Part shown: one piece after another, positions 55,212 to 63,925 of the stretch | Layout: every line of letters starts with the position of its first letter | How positions within the stretch are numbered: the first letter of the stretch is position 1 | Assembly (NCBI RefSeq): GCF_003726095.1 | Contig: NZ_CP026031.1 | Location: forward strand, 4,962,001-5,026,000 | DNA: 64,000 nt | Direction of reading: 5' to 3' | Source of the DNA: Niallia circulans | GTDB taxonomy: Bacteria > Bacillota > Bacilli > Bacillales > Cytobacillaceae | Notes under the pieces: generated by a model | The model's database searches: none | Told to the model about the DNA's origin: nothing | The model's input: the letters and a program-made list of their open reading frames with translations, nothing else | Made by a program: the position numbers and the translations under genes

Positions 55212-56354
55212 ATGAAGGCTGTTACATTTCAAGGAACGAAGGATGTACAAGTAAAGGAAGTGGCAAATGCGAAGCTTCAAAAAAAGGATGATATCGTCGT
55301 TCGTATTACATCTACGGCTATTTGCGGATCTGATTTACATATTTATCAAGGAGCGTTACCAGCTGAAAAAGACTATGTTATAGGACATGAACCAATGGGA
55401 ATTGTTGAAGAAGTAGGACCTGAAGTAACAAGAGTAAAAAAAGGAGATCGTGTGGTACTGCCATTTAACATTGCTTGCGGACATTGTTACTATTGTGAGC
55501 ACGATATGGAAAGTCAATGTGATAATGCTAATCCCAATAAGGATATTGCAGATACGGGAGCATATTTTGGCTTTACAGAACGGTATGGGGATTATCAAGG
55601 TGGACAAGCCGAATTGTTAAGAGTTCCATACGGGAATTTTGTCCCTTTTGTTATCCCGGAGTCCTGTGAATTAGAGGATGAAGCCTTGTTATTTATGTCC
55701 GACGTCCTTCCAACGGCATATTGGAGTGTCGAAAATTCAGGCGTAAAAGATGGTGATACGGTCGTCGTTTTAGGTTGTGGACCTGTTGGATTAATGACTC
55801 AAAAATTTGCTTGGATGAAGGGTGCGAAGCGCGTTATAGCAGTTGATAATATTCCATATCGCTTAAACCACGCTCAAAAAATGAACCAAGTAGAAATTGT
55901 CAATTTTGATAATCATGGAGATACAGGCAACTATATAAAGGAACTGACTTCAGGTGGAGCAGATGTCGTAATCGATTGTGTAGGAATGGACGGAAAGAAA
56001 TCGCCTATGGAAGCAATAGGTCAAAAGTTGAAGATTCAGGGCGGAACAATCAGTGCTATCGAAATTGGCATGAATGCTGTGCGCAAGTTTGGTACCATGC
56101 ATTTAACAGGTGTTTATGGATCTAAATATAATATGTTCCCATTAGGAAATATTTTTGAACGAAATATTACTGTGAAAACAGGACAAGCACCAGTAATACA
56201 CTATATGCCTATGTTATTTGATTGGATTACTACAGGCAAAATTGATCCAACGGAGATTATTACCCATCGCATTGCATTAGATGATGCGAGCAATGCGTAT
56301 CAAATGTTCAATGATCACCAAGATGAAGTAATCAAAGTTGTCCTTAAACCTTAA
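55212..56354 (+). CDS. Zinc-dependent alcohol dehydrogenase
   Basis: About 380 residues of the GroES-like/zinc MDR family. Catalytic zinc: Cys in ICGSDLHIY and GHEPMG(I). Structural zinc: CGHCYYCEHDMESQC. NAD motif GCGPVG and the later VDNIPYRLNHAQK. The sequence resembles glutathione-independent formaldehyde dehydrogenases. AGGAGGAG fixes ATG 55212; TTG 55206 is closer than usual. Monocistronic. Confidence 0.88.
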   Translation: MKAVTFQGTKDVQVKEVANAKLQKKDDIVVRITSTAICGSDLHIYQGALPAEKDYVIGHEPMGIVEEVGPEVTRVKKGDRVVLPFNIACGHCYYCEHDMESQCDNANPNKDIADTGAYFGFTERYGDYQGGQAELLRVPYGNFVPFVIPESCELEDEALLFMSDVLPTAYWSVENSGVKDGDTVVVLGCGPVGLMTQKFAWMKGAKRVIAVDNIPYRLNHAQKMNQVEIVNFDNHGDTGNYIKELTSGGADVVIDCVGMDGKKSPMEAIGQKLKIQGGTISAIEIGMNAVRKFGTMHLTGVYGSKYNMFPLGNIFERNITVKTGQAPVIHYMPMLFDWITTGKIDPTEIITHRIALDDASNAYQMFNDHQDEVIKVVLKP

Positions 56355-56362
56355 TAGTTCGA

Positions 56363-56406
56363 AAAAGCCATCGAAGGAAGAAGACCGATTGCTTTTCACT
56401 TTTTTA
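56363..56406 (+). terminator. Terminator of the alcohol dehydrogenase
   Basis: AAAAGC-ATCG / CGAT-GCTTTT stem with T-rich tail. Confidence 0.65.
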
Positions 56407-56524
56407 TCAAACCCGTCCGAACATATGGCAATTTATCGACGATTTGACGCTATCCATATGTTTCTACTATCTAACCCTTTATAATAAAAGTGTAAACTAG
56501 CTAACACAGAGAGGGACGTTTTCG

Positions 56525-56947
56525 ATGAGAAAATACTCCAAGATGATTAAGCCTTTTGATATTATTATGGTTGTTCTCCTCTTAATCATTTCATTTGTCC
56601 CAATGGCCGTATTTGCGATGAACCAAGGGAAGGAAGAAGAAGGGAATAAAGTCATGGCCGTTATTACACAGGACGGGAAAGTCATTCGTGAAGTAGAACT
56701 AACAGGTCATACGGAAAATGAACAATTTATGATAAAAGGAAAAGGAAAACAATATAATTTAATCGAAGTGGAAAATGAACAAATCAGAATTAAAGAAGAT
56801 AATAGTCCAGACCAAATTGGAGTCAAAATGGGATGGAAAGGCATACCGGGCCAAACAATTATTTGTTTGCCCCATAAAGTTTTAATTGAAATAGTAGCAG
56901 AGAAACCAGAAAAGACGAATGAGGATGGATTGATTTTGTCCCATTAG
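56525..56947 (+). CDS. NusG domain II-containing protein
   Basis: 140 residues: one membrane helix (FDIIMVVLLLIISFVPMAVFAM), then an external NusG_II beta domain that ends WKGIPGQTIICLPHKVLIEI, the diagnostic block. Commonly near FMN-binding or RnfG-like proteins; here it is alone. Function unknown. Confidence 0.83.
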   Translation: MRKYSKMIKPFDIIMVVLLLIISFVPMAVFAMNQGKEEEGNKVMAVITQDGKVIREVELTGHTENEQFMIKGKGKQYNLIEVENEQIRIKEDNSPDQIGVKMGWKGIPGQTIICLPHKVLIEIVAEKPEKTNEDGLILSH

Positions 56948-56963
56948 TTAATTGATTTGTGTG

Positions 56964-56995
56964 GAAAGCGATGTTCAATCATCGCTTTCTTTTTG
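56964..56995 (+). terminator. Terminator of the NusG-II gene
   Basis: GAAAGCGATG / CATCGCTTTC stem plus T run. Confidence 0.88.
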
Positions 56996-57013
56996 TTTTT
57001 GTGATGTTGGTGG

Positions 57014-57322
57014 TTTGGCTGATAAGGGAAGGAGTTTGGCTGATAAGGGAAGGAGTTTGGCTGATAAGGGAAGGAGTTTGGCTGATAAGGGAAGGAGTTT
57101 GGCTGATAAGGGAAGAAGTTTGGCTGATAAGGGAAGAAGTTTGGCTGATAAGGGAAGGAGTTTGGCTGATAAGGGAAGGAGTTTGGCTGATAAAGGAAGG
57201 AGTTTGGCTGATAAGGGAAGAAGTTTGGCTGATAAGGGGAGGAGTTTGGCTGATAAGGGAAGAAGTTTGGCTGATAAGGGAAGGAGTTTGGCTGATAAGG
57301 GAAGAAGTTTGGCTGATATCCG
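57014..57322. repeat. Tandem array of 21-bp units, 15 copies
   Basis: Exact 21-bp period from 57014 to 57308: TTTGGCTGATAAGGGAAGGAG with occasional G/A changes in the last block, 14 full units and a partial one. Because 21 is a multiple of three, open frames appear on both strands (heptapeptide LADKGRS and others), which are not genes. The shared start TTTGGCTGATAA links it to the array at 41000. Confidence 0.95.
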
Positions 57323-57389
57323 CAAAATTAGCCTTTAATATATTCTCTTATAGCAAAGGAAAAAAGGGAACTGATCCAAAAAATAATAA

Positions 57390-57438
57390 AAAACCGATTT
57401 CACACTCTGATATTCCAAGGAGAATCGGCTCTTTTTAA
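57390..57438 (-). terminator. Terminator of the FNT gene
   Basis: AACCGATT / AATCGGCT-type stem flanked by A and T runs; works in both directions. Confidence 0.65.
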
Positions 57439-57447
57439 TAAAAATGT

Positions 57448-58236
57448 TTATTTTTCGTCGTCTTCCATAAAAGGCTTATTAACGTAATAATACATAACCC
57501 CCATAAAACCAACCCCGCCAATTAAATTCCCTATTGTTACGGGCACTAAGTTGCGAATAATGGCTGGGATAGTGACAGCTGGATTCTGATCTAGTACATA
57601 AGAAATAGAGAATGTTGCCATATTGGCAATGCTATGTTCATAACCTGAGATAAAAAAGCAGAAAACGAATAAAATCATTACCGTTATTTTAGCGATATCT
57701 TCCTTTAAAGCCATTGGGATAAAGAATGCTAAACACACAAGCCAGTTACATAAAATTCCTCGAAAGAAAAGTTCACTTATGGGTGCTTGCAATTTAGTTT
57801 CTGCAGCGTGAAGCAAAAAGTCATTGACACTAGGTGACTTAAATAGCCCTGTTAGTAAGATGAAAACAGCAAAGAAAATTGCTCCGACTATATTTCCTGC
57901 ATAGCTAGTTCCCCAAACTTTAAAGACATCGGTCCACTTGATTTTTTTTCTTAGTGCAGCATAAGTATAGTAAAAGGTGTTTCCTGTAAATAAATCTCCG
58001 CCACCATAAGCGATAAGAATAATAGCTGCACCGAATACTAATGCTGCCATAGGATACGCAAAAGGAGATTCTACTGCATAGAAGAAGTTCCCTGTCTTAA
58101 ATGCAACAATTACTCCAAATCCAATAAACATACTGGCGACAACGGCACGCATAAAAAAGCGAAACTTACTGCGTTTATAAATTTTTAATTTTTTTAAGGC
58201 TAATTTTTCTACTTCATAAAGAGATGCGCCTTCCAT
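57448..58236 (-). CDS. Formate/nitrite transporter family channel
   Basis: 262 residues, six membrane helices in the FocA/NirC/HSC fold. GGGDLFTGNTFYYTYAAL carries the conserved 'TGN' block and NWLVCLAFFIPMA the second half-repeat; GYEHSIANMATFS carries the central His. Channels of this family pass formate, nitrite or hydrosulfide. AGGAGG precedes the ATG. No formate or nitrite enzyme is adjacent. Confidence 0.87.
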   Translation of the reverse strand: MEGASLYEVEKLALKKLKIYKRSKFRFFMRAVVASMFIGFGVIVAFKTGNFFYAVESPFAYPMAALVFGAAIILIAYGGGDLFTGNTFYYTYAALRKKIKWTDVFKVWGTSYAGNIVGAIFFAVFILLTGLFKSPSVNDFLLHAAETKLQAPISELFFRGILCNWLVCLAFFIPMALKEDIAKITVMILFVFCFFISGYEHSIANMATFSISYVLDQNPAVTIPAIIRNLVPVTIGNLIGGVGFMGVMYYYVNKPFMEDDEK

Positions 58237-58640
58237 ATTCTAATCCTCCTGAAAAAAAGGTTTTCTTTGTTTTCACTGTAATAATGTTTCTTACCCTATT
58301 ATTATCATGTTGATTCCTTAAGAGGTCAATAAAATTATGTGAAAAAAATCACAATAATAATATATATTCGAAATTTGTTCACATTTCTACTGAAAAGTTA
58401 ACGATCTTATTATATTCCCAAATAGACTAAATTAAAAATATTCATAAAATATGCAATATTTTTCTGAAAATACTGTTAATTAAGACTGAGCTATGTATTG
58501 GAAAATAGAATAAAACGCGTAATATCAGCTTGGAATAATTTGTCGAAGAATTCATGTTATATTTTCTTACAAATGTATAGACTTTATATTTATTCAATCA
58601 TAAAATAGAAGATGGAAACTAACAAGGGAGTGAAGAGCTC
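58237..58640. other. Long AT-rich gap between divergent genes
   Basis: No gene, terminator or riboswitch pattern was recognised. It must hold the promoters of the FNT gene (minus) and the ACT-MFS gene (plus). A T-box was looked for and not seen. Confidence 0.5.
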
Positions 58641-60128
58641 ATGACTTCAGCATATCGCATTTCGATGCTTGTAAACGATCAGCCGGGAGTTCTGGCTCGT
58701 ATATCCAGCTTATTTGGAACGCATCATGTTAATATTGAAGATATCAAAACGAAAAAATATAAACGAGAAGCAACGACTAGAATACAAATTTCTAGTTCGG
58801 CAGAAGAGAAGCAAGTACAAAACCTTATCCTAGGATTACAGGGATTAATGGATGTTGTAGAGGTGGATGCAGATGCTATTCATCAATCGGCTTTTCAGCA
58901 ACGACTGCTTCAACGTACAAATACTATTCAAACCCTAAGAGAGCAAAAAACACTAAGCAAAAAAGTATCTTACTGGCTAGTTGCCTGTAGCTTGTTCTTA
59001 ACATTATTCGGTACGAATATTCCTGCCTCCCTGTATTCGCTTTACCGTGTAGAATGGGGACTTACATCGGGAATGATTACCCTTGTATTTGCTATTTATG
59101 CTTTTACGGTTATTCCAGCAATTGTGATTGCGGGGCAATTATCCGACCAGATTGGAAAAAAGAAAGTACTTATCCCGGGAATTTTCTTTTCCCTTATAGG
59201 AACTCTTTGCTTCACCGTAGCGAATGGTCTGGGAATGCTGCTTATTGGTCGCTTATTCCAAGGATTATCTGTTGGTATTTTAAATGGGGTAGCAGTAGCT
59301 GCTTTAACGGAGCTTGATGAGAATAAAAATACAAAAAAGACTGCGTTAATATGTGCTCTTGCTGTTACGCTTGGGAATGCATTCGGCCCAATTCTCTCCG
59401 GATTACTTGGTGATTTTGCTCCAATCCCATTGAGATTATCCTATTATGTACATTTATTATTTATCATTCCATGCTTTATCTTCCTATTTTTCTTAAATGA
59501 AAATATTAAACCTGGTTTAAAGCCTGTTCAATTGAAGAAGCCATTTGTTCCAAAAGAGATTATGAAACCATTCTTACTAGCATCATTTACTTCTTTTGTA
59601 GCATGGTCGATTATTAGTATGTTTATGTCGTTAATTCCGTCTAATCTGTCTAGCTTTACAACGGTAACTAGTTTAACAATATCAGGCGTAGTTGTAGCAC
59701 TTGGATTAATCGCTGCTGCTTTTAATCAAATTTTATTAAAACAATTATCACTAATGAAATTAATGACAATTGGATATGTGTTTCTTGCATTGGGTCTTAT
59801 CTTTCTAGTTATTACGATTGATACGAAATCACTGACCTTACTGTTGATTTCTGCTGTATTGATTGGTGGAGGAAATGGACCAGCTTATGCAGGAAGTCTG
59901 GCACTAGTTAATGAAGTAGCTCCAAGTAAAACGAAAGGAAATATTGTATCTACTTTCTTTGTCATTACTTATCTTGGTGTGAGCCTGCCGGTTATTGGTC
60001 TTGGCTATTTATCTCAGTCTTTCGGGGTAGCGGGGGCTGTAACGACTTATGTACTCATTATGGGAGTACTGTTAGTAGGAATTGCAGGCTTTGCATGGAA
60101 AGAGGGGAAATCCATTTTTCCTAAATGA
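58641..60128 (+). CDS. ACT domain fused to an MFS transporter
   Basis: 495 residues in one uninterrupted frame. Residues 1-78 form an ACT domain like that of IlvH (MTSAYRISMLVNDQPGVLARISSLFGTHHVNIEDI and the final LMDVVEVDAD). After a helical linker (80-110) comes a full 12-helix MFS transporter, with motif A IAGQLSDQIGKKKVL and the drug:H+ antiporter-like LIGRLFQGLSVG. ACT domains bind amino acids; as an N-terminal cytosolic domain it could sense an amino acid and gate transport. That fusion is unusual. GGGAGTGAAG precedes ATG 58641. A weak terminator-like hairpin is at 60144-60177. Confidence 0.85.
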   Translation: MTSAYRISMLVNDQPGVLARISSLFGTHHVNIEDIKTKKYKREATTRIQISSSAEEKQVQNLILGLQGLMDVVEVDADAIHQSAFQQRLLQRTNTIQTLREQKTLSKKVSYWLVACSLFLTLFGTNIPASLYSLYRVEWGLTSGMITLVFAIYAFTVIPAIVIAGQLSDQIGKKKVLIPGIFFSLIGTLCFTVANGLGMLLIGRLFQGLSVGILNGVAVAALTELDENKNTKKTALICALAVTLGNAFGPILSGLLGDFAPIPLRLSYYVHLLFIIPCFIFLFFLNENIKPGLKPVQLKKPFVPKEIMKPFLLASFTSFVAWSIISMFMSLIPSNLSSFTTVTSLTISGVVVALGLIAAAFNQILLKQLSLMKLMTIGYVFLALGLIFLVITIDTKSLTLLLISAVLIGGGNGPAYAGSLALVNEVAPSKTKGNIVSTFFVITYLGVSLPVIGLGYLSQSFGVAGAVTTYVLIMGVLLVGIAGFAWKEGKSIFPK

Positions 60129-60275
60129 AATATTCTAAATTAAAAGGCCGGATTTACTTTTAAAAAGTAAACTGGTCTATTGTCATCCCTATCAATTAAA
60201 AGTAAAAGAATTGTAAAGGAATAAAAAAGTATTAATAATTATCTCGATGTTGAATAGAATGTTGATGTAGAAGAT

Positions 60276-60392
60276 TTGGCAAGGGAATCTGCTATGATAT
60301 ATCATAGAAACGAATTGGATGGCCCCATAGACAGAGACGATCTAGGAGGCTAGCTTGAAGGTTTGAAAAGATAGGTAGATTCCCTTAACCAA
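60276..60392 (+). ncRNA. Candidate structured RNA of unknown class
   Basis: TTGG-C-AAGGGAATCT (60276-60290) pairs with AGATTCCCTT-AA-CCAA (60377-60392), giving a closing stem of 14 base pairs with a small internal loop. Inside are a perfect hairpin CTATGA-TATA-TCATAG (60292-60307) and a possible stem of GGCCCC (60331 region) with GGAGGC (60345-60350). No U-tract or reading frame follows and no known class was recognised. It lies in the 610-base gap upstream of tRNA-Gly. Confidence 0.45.
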
Positions 60393-60467
60393 TGAAAACT
60401 ATATGCAGTAGATTGGTGCAAGAAATAGAAACGGAAAGAAATAATAAAAAATTTGTCGAAAAAAAGG

Positions 60468-60496
60468 TTGCATTTTTTACATGATGGTTATATAAT
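60468..60496 (+). promoter_or_regulatory. Promoter of tRNA-Gly
   Basis: TTGCAT, a 17-base spacer and TATAAT, about 50 bases before the tRNA. Confidence 0.75.
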
Positions 60497-60547
60497 AAAA
60501 AACGTGTTAAGGACATGTTAAAAAACAGTAAAGAAAACTTAATAAAT

Positions 60548-60621
60548 GCGGGTGTAGTTTAATGGTAAAACCTCAGCCTTCCAAGCTGATGTCGTGGGTT
60601 CGATTCCCATCACCCGCTCCA
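60548..60621 (+). tRNA. tRNA-Gly (anticodon TCC)
   Basis: Full cloverleaf of 74 bases: acceptor GCGGGTG / CACCCGC, anticodon stem CAGC/GCTG with loop CTTCCAA (anticodon TCC), T arm with GGTTCGATT, and an encoded CCA. Single, not part of an array, followed by its own terminator. Confidence 0.97.
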
Positions 60622-60634
60622 TACATAACTCACA

Positions 60635-60678
60635 ACGCAGTGTTTCGTTTCATTAAGAACGAAGCATTGCGTTTTTTA
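60635..60678 (+). terminator. Terminator of tRNA-Gly
   Basis: ACGCAGTGTTTCGTT / AACGAAGCATTGCGT stem plus T run. Confidence 0.88.
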
Positions 60679-60696
60679 TATTTTACGAAGAAAATA

Positions 60697-60737
60697 GTTG
60701 GAAGAGGCGTTTTATAAAAAACGCTTCTCCCAACTAT
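60697..60737 (-). terminator. Terminator of the B3/B4-domain gene
   Basis: AGTTGGGAGAAGCGTTTT / AAAACGCCTCTTCCAACT-type stem on the minus strand, right at the stop codon. Confidence 0.7.
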
Positions 60738-60738
60738 A

Positions 60739-61404
60739 TTATTCCACAATGGAAAATGTGGCTTCTCCTCCATGAACTTGTAGAAACATTTTAAGTAGAG
60801 ATTCTACCATTTGTTTGGCTTTTTCATTTGCAATAGAGGGTGGGAGATAAATGATTTGAATGGCATTTTTCGTAGATGATTGGACAGGGGCTCTGTCTGA
60901 ATCGACAAAGGGGCTTCCAAATGGACCAAGTTCATCTTCTGATACAATCAAATTTTCAATCGAATTTATTCTTCCGTTAAAGCCAGCGTATTGTTCGCTT
61001 TCTTTTCCGATACGTATGTTTATTTTTCCTTGAAGATTGGCACAATCATAAATACCGATCGGAATACCATATTGAAGGGAAAAGAAGTTATTAATATCAA
61101 TACTACTATTAATTGGTTCTAAGTAATTCTGTTTTTTGATGCGTCTCAGCAGGCTTTCGGCTGAATGACGATAACGATTTGGATCTTTGCCTGTCTTTTT
61201 AAAGATTTCCCGCCATTCTTTTATAGAAGGGATATCCGTTACATTACTATCTTCTAAATCAAAAAAAATAGACTCTTGAAAAAGTCGCATCCGCCCTTTA
61301 ATCATTTGCGGGGTGTCCATTACTTGCATGCCTTGATAATGAATGAAGCCAATCTTAAAATTGGGTATACGTTCTTTAATCTCTTTTGCGATTGAAATAT
61401 CCAA
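60739..61404 (-). CDS. B3/B4 tRNA-synthetase-like domain protein
   Basis: 221 residues. The B3/B4 domain of phenylalanyl-tRNA synthetase beta chains is visible (KDPNRYRHSAESLLRRI, INNFFSLQYGIPIGIYDCANLQG, and GRINSIENLIVSEDELGPFGSPFVDSDRAPVQ). Stand-alone members are thought to edit mischarged tRNA or free amino acids; the role is unproven. TTG 61404 is preferred because GGAGGTG lies six bases upstream; the earlier TTG at 61419 overlaps that site. Confidence 0.8.
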   Translation of the reverse strand: MDISIAKEIKERIPNFKIGFIHYQGMQVMDTPQMIKGRMRLFQESIFFDLEDSNVTDIPSIKEWREIFKKTGKDPNRYRHSAESLLRRIKKQNYLEPINSSIDINNFFSLQYGIPIGIYDCANLQGKINIRIGKESEQYAGFNGRINSIENLIVSEDELGPFGSPFVDSDRAPVQSSTKNAIQIIYLPPSIANEKAKQMVESLLKMFLQVHGGEATFSIVE

Positions 61405-61496
61405 TATATACACCTCCAATATAATAGTTGTCTATGTTATTCTATATTTTAGCGTAATCTTTATAAAAAACCAATGAAAAGGAAGGAGGGGGCCCT

Positions 61497-62630
61497 ATGG
61501 ATTACCGTGAATTCAAGAAAGATATCATTGCATATAGTAAAACGATCGGGATCGATAAAATAGGCTTTACGAGTGCGAGCACCTTTGAAGAAATGAAAGT
61601 ACGACTAATAACCCAGCAGGAGTTAAACTATCAATCTGGTTTTGAAGAGAAGGATATTGAGAAGCGGGTAAATCCCTCCCTTCTATTACATCAGCCAAAG
61701 TCCATTATTTCGATTGCATTAGCTTATCCTTCTAAAATGAAGGAAAGAGTAGTTAGCAAAAAAGGGGAGCGCAGAGGGATTTTTTGTCGTGCTTCCTGGG
61801 GAACAGATTACCATGTTGTTTTAAAAGATCGCTTGCAAAAGCTTGAAGATTATATAAAAGAACGAATTCCAGATGCTTTGTGTAAGTCAATGGTTGATAC
61901 CGGGGAATTAGTGGATCGTGCAGTTGCCCAGCGAGCGGGAATTGGTTGGTCTGGAAAAAACTGTGCAATCATTACTCCTGAATTTGGTTCGTATGTTTAT
62001 TTAGGCGAGATGATTACCAATCTTCCAATCGAGCCTGATACACCGATGGAGGATCAATGTGGAACTTGTAATAAATGCATTGATGTATGTCCAACAGGTG
62101 CCCTTGTTCAAGGTGGACAATTAAATGCACAAAGATGTATAGCATTTCAAACACAGACAAAGGGCTTTTTAGCGGAAGAATTCAGAGAAAAGCTTGGGAA
62201 TCGAATTTATGGCTGTGATACATGTCAAACGGTTTGTCCAAAAAATAAGGGCATTGATTTTCATAATCATCCAGAAATGGAACCAGACCCTGAAATCGCA
62301 AAACCATTGCTTCAACCACTTCTTTTTATCAGTAATAAAGAATTTAAAGAAAAATATGGTCATATTTCTGGTTCATGGCGTGGGAAGAAGCCGATCCAGC
62401 GTAATGCGATTATTGCACTTGCCCATTTTAAAGAAGAAGGTGCAATCGGTGATTTAATTACAGTCATGAACAAAGATCCAAGACCAGTAATAAGAGGAAC
62501 AGCCGCTTGGGCACTTGGGAAAATCGGCGGCGATGAATCAAAGACAGCCCTAGAATCAGCCAAACAACAAGAATCTGATCATGAAGTATTAAAAGAAATG
62601 GACGATGCATTACAGCGGTTGGCAAAATAA
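61497..62630 (+). CDS. queG: Epoxyqueuosine reductase QueG
   Basis: 377 residues. Cobalamin-dependent reductase that makes queuosine in tRNA. Two 4Fe-4S motifs: CGTCNKCIDVCPTGAL and CDTCQTVCPKN. The block GELVDRAVAQRAGIGWSGKNCAII precedes them, and a C-terminal HEAT-like repeat (ALAHFKEEGAIGDLITVMN, RPVIRGTAAWALGKIGG) binds tRNA. AAGGAGG precedes the ATG. Confidence 0.93.
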   Translation: MDYREFKKDIIAYSKTIGIDKIGFTSASTFEEMKVRLITQQELNYQSGFEEKDIEKRVNPSLLLHQPKSIISIALAYPSKMKERVVSKKGERRGIFCRASWGTDYHVVLKDRLQKLEDYIKERIPDALCKSMVDTGELVDRAVAQRAGIGWSGKNCAIITPEFGSYVYLGEMITNLPIEPDTPMEDQCGTCNKCIDVCPTGALVQGGQLNAQRCIAFQTQTKGFLAEEFREKLGNRIYGCDTCQTVCPKNKGIDFHNHPEMEPDPEIAKPLLQPLLFISNKEFKEKYGHISGSWRGKKPIQRNAIIALAHFKEEGAIGDLITVMNKDPRPVIRGTAAWALGKIGGDESKTALESAKQQESDHEVLKEMDDALQRLAK

Positions 62631-62641
62631 TTAATAGGAAT

Positions 62642-62840
62642 GAATGCTGAAATTTTTCGGAGGAAGAGGAAAAGTGGTGTTCAGCAGTTGGATGAAAGCC
62701 GAAATCCCGTGGAGGAAGGGGAAAAGTGGTGTTCATAAGTCGAATGAAAGCCGAAATCCCGTGGAGCAAGAGGAAAAGTGGTGTTCAGCAGTTGGATGAA
62801 CGCTAAAAATCCACAGAGCAAGCAGAAAACAGGCGTTCAT
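62642..62840. repeat. Tandem repeat, 52-bp units (about 3.5 copies)
   Basis: GTGGTGTTCA occurs at 62674, 62726 and 62778 with a degenerate copy at about 62830, each followed by GATGAAAGCC or GATGAACGC. Same period and same core as the array at 31828 and the solitary copy at 50331. It lies between queG and the amidase gene. Confidence 0.85.
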
Positions 62841-62888
62841 TAGAAAAATACTCTTTATCATTTTAACGAATTAATACGAGAAGAAAAA

Positions 62889-62918
62889 AGAAGGCTAGCA
62901 ATGCCTTCTTTTTTTTGT
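62889..62918 (+). terminator. Terminator downstream of queG
   Basis: AGAAGGC / GCCTTCT stem followed by eight T. Confidence 0.85.
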
Positions 62919-62967
62919 ATACTTCTACTCCGCTTTAACATAGTTATTAATGAAGGGAGTAGATGGA

Positions 62968-63846
62968 ATGAGACAACAATTAATGGAGTTAATCGAGAAA
63001 AGGATTCAGCAATGCGTTACAAAGGATAGGGAAGCAATAGTGGATGAAAAATTAGAGAGAAAAAGAAATAGCATGTATAAAAGAAAGGCTGAAATTGTTC
63101 ATGTAAAGGCAAAAGGGAAAATTGAAGATATGGAAAAAAAGGCGGATGAGACAGAAGAATTAGTGTATTCTGTTCATCTTCAATATTTTATCAAGCAAGG
63201 CGAGCTTTTTTTGATTGAAGAAGAGGTGGAAAATAGAAAAGCTGTTATTTACAAGGGGGTAATAATTGAAGATACAGAGGTTCTCCCAGCTTATCCAGAA
63301 GACTATCGAGAGGTGCCATTAGCGGAAGAATGGCGAGAAACGAAAGAAAGAGAAAGCCGCTATAAGTATGATCGTTTAAAGGCTGTTCAATATGCAGAAA
63401 AATGGTGGAATAGCTATAATCCGAAATACCATCAATTTGAAGTAGATTGCACCAATTATATATCTCAGTGTGTCCATGAAGGCGGGGCACCAATGAGAGG
63501 CTATCCTAATCGAAATAAAGGCTGGTGGATGCAAAATAATAATTGGAGTTATAGCTGGGCCGTAGCAAATGCGTTCCCAAGATACTTGGAAACCTCTACT
63601 GCTGGCTTGCGGGCAAAGCGGGTGGATAGTGCCATGGAGTTAAAGCTTGGAGATGTCATTTGCTATGATTTTGAAGGAGATGGGAAATATAATCATACAA
63701 CGATTGTTACGGGAAAAGATGCGAATGGCGAGCCATTAGTAAATGCGCATACGTATAATAGTCGCATGCGTTACTGGAAATATGAAGATTCGACAGCTTA
63801 TACACCGAATATTAAATACAAATTTTTTACGATTATTGATGGATAA
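62968..63846 (+). CDS. Amidase_6-domain protein
   Basis: About 292 residues: an N-terminal basic, helical region (1-130) and a C-terminal putative amidase domain (about 135-290) with catalytic Cys in FEVDCTNYISQCVHEGGAPM, His in KYNHTTIVTG and the PLVNAHTYNSR block. Family members are NlpC/P60-like hydrolases; the target bond is unknown. No signal peptide. ATG 62968 is preceded by GAAGGGAG; ATG 62950 lies before that site. Confidence 0.85.
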   Translation: MRQQLMELIEKRIQQCVTKDREAIVDEKLERKRNSMYKRKAEIVHVKAKGKIEDMEKKADETEELVYSVHLQYFIKQGELFLIEEEVENRKAVIYKGVIIEDTEVLPAYPEDYREVPLAEEWRETKERESRYKYDRLKAVQYAEKWWNSYNPKYHQFEVDCTNYISQCVHEGGAPMRGYPNRNKGWWMQNNNWSYSWAVANAFPRYLETSTAGLRAKRVDSAMELKLGDVICYDFEGDGKYNHTTIVTGKDANGEPLVNAHTYNSRMRYWKYEDSTAYTPNIKYKFFTIIDG

Positions 63847-63925
63847 AAAAGAGATTTATCTCTTTCGCATTTCCTTTTCACAAAGTGTATAATGGAACGG
63901 AAAGTAATAGTTAGAGGTGACAAAC

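Noticed and set aside
57014..57322. Repeat protein genes (LADKGRS or VWLIREG heptads, or the minus-strand frame)
   Set aside because: A 21-bp period opens frames on both strands; none has a ribosome-binding site, and the same core appears with a non-triplet 41-bp period at 41000.
58237..58640. T-box or amino-acid riboswitch before the ACT-MFS gene
   Set aside because: No T-box sequence (AGGGTGG), specifier loop or terminator/antiterminator pair was found.
60276..60392. SRP RNA, 6S RNA or a known riboswitch
   Set aside because: Too short or lacking the conserved signatures of these classes as far as I can judge by eye.
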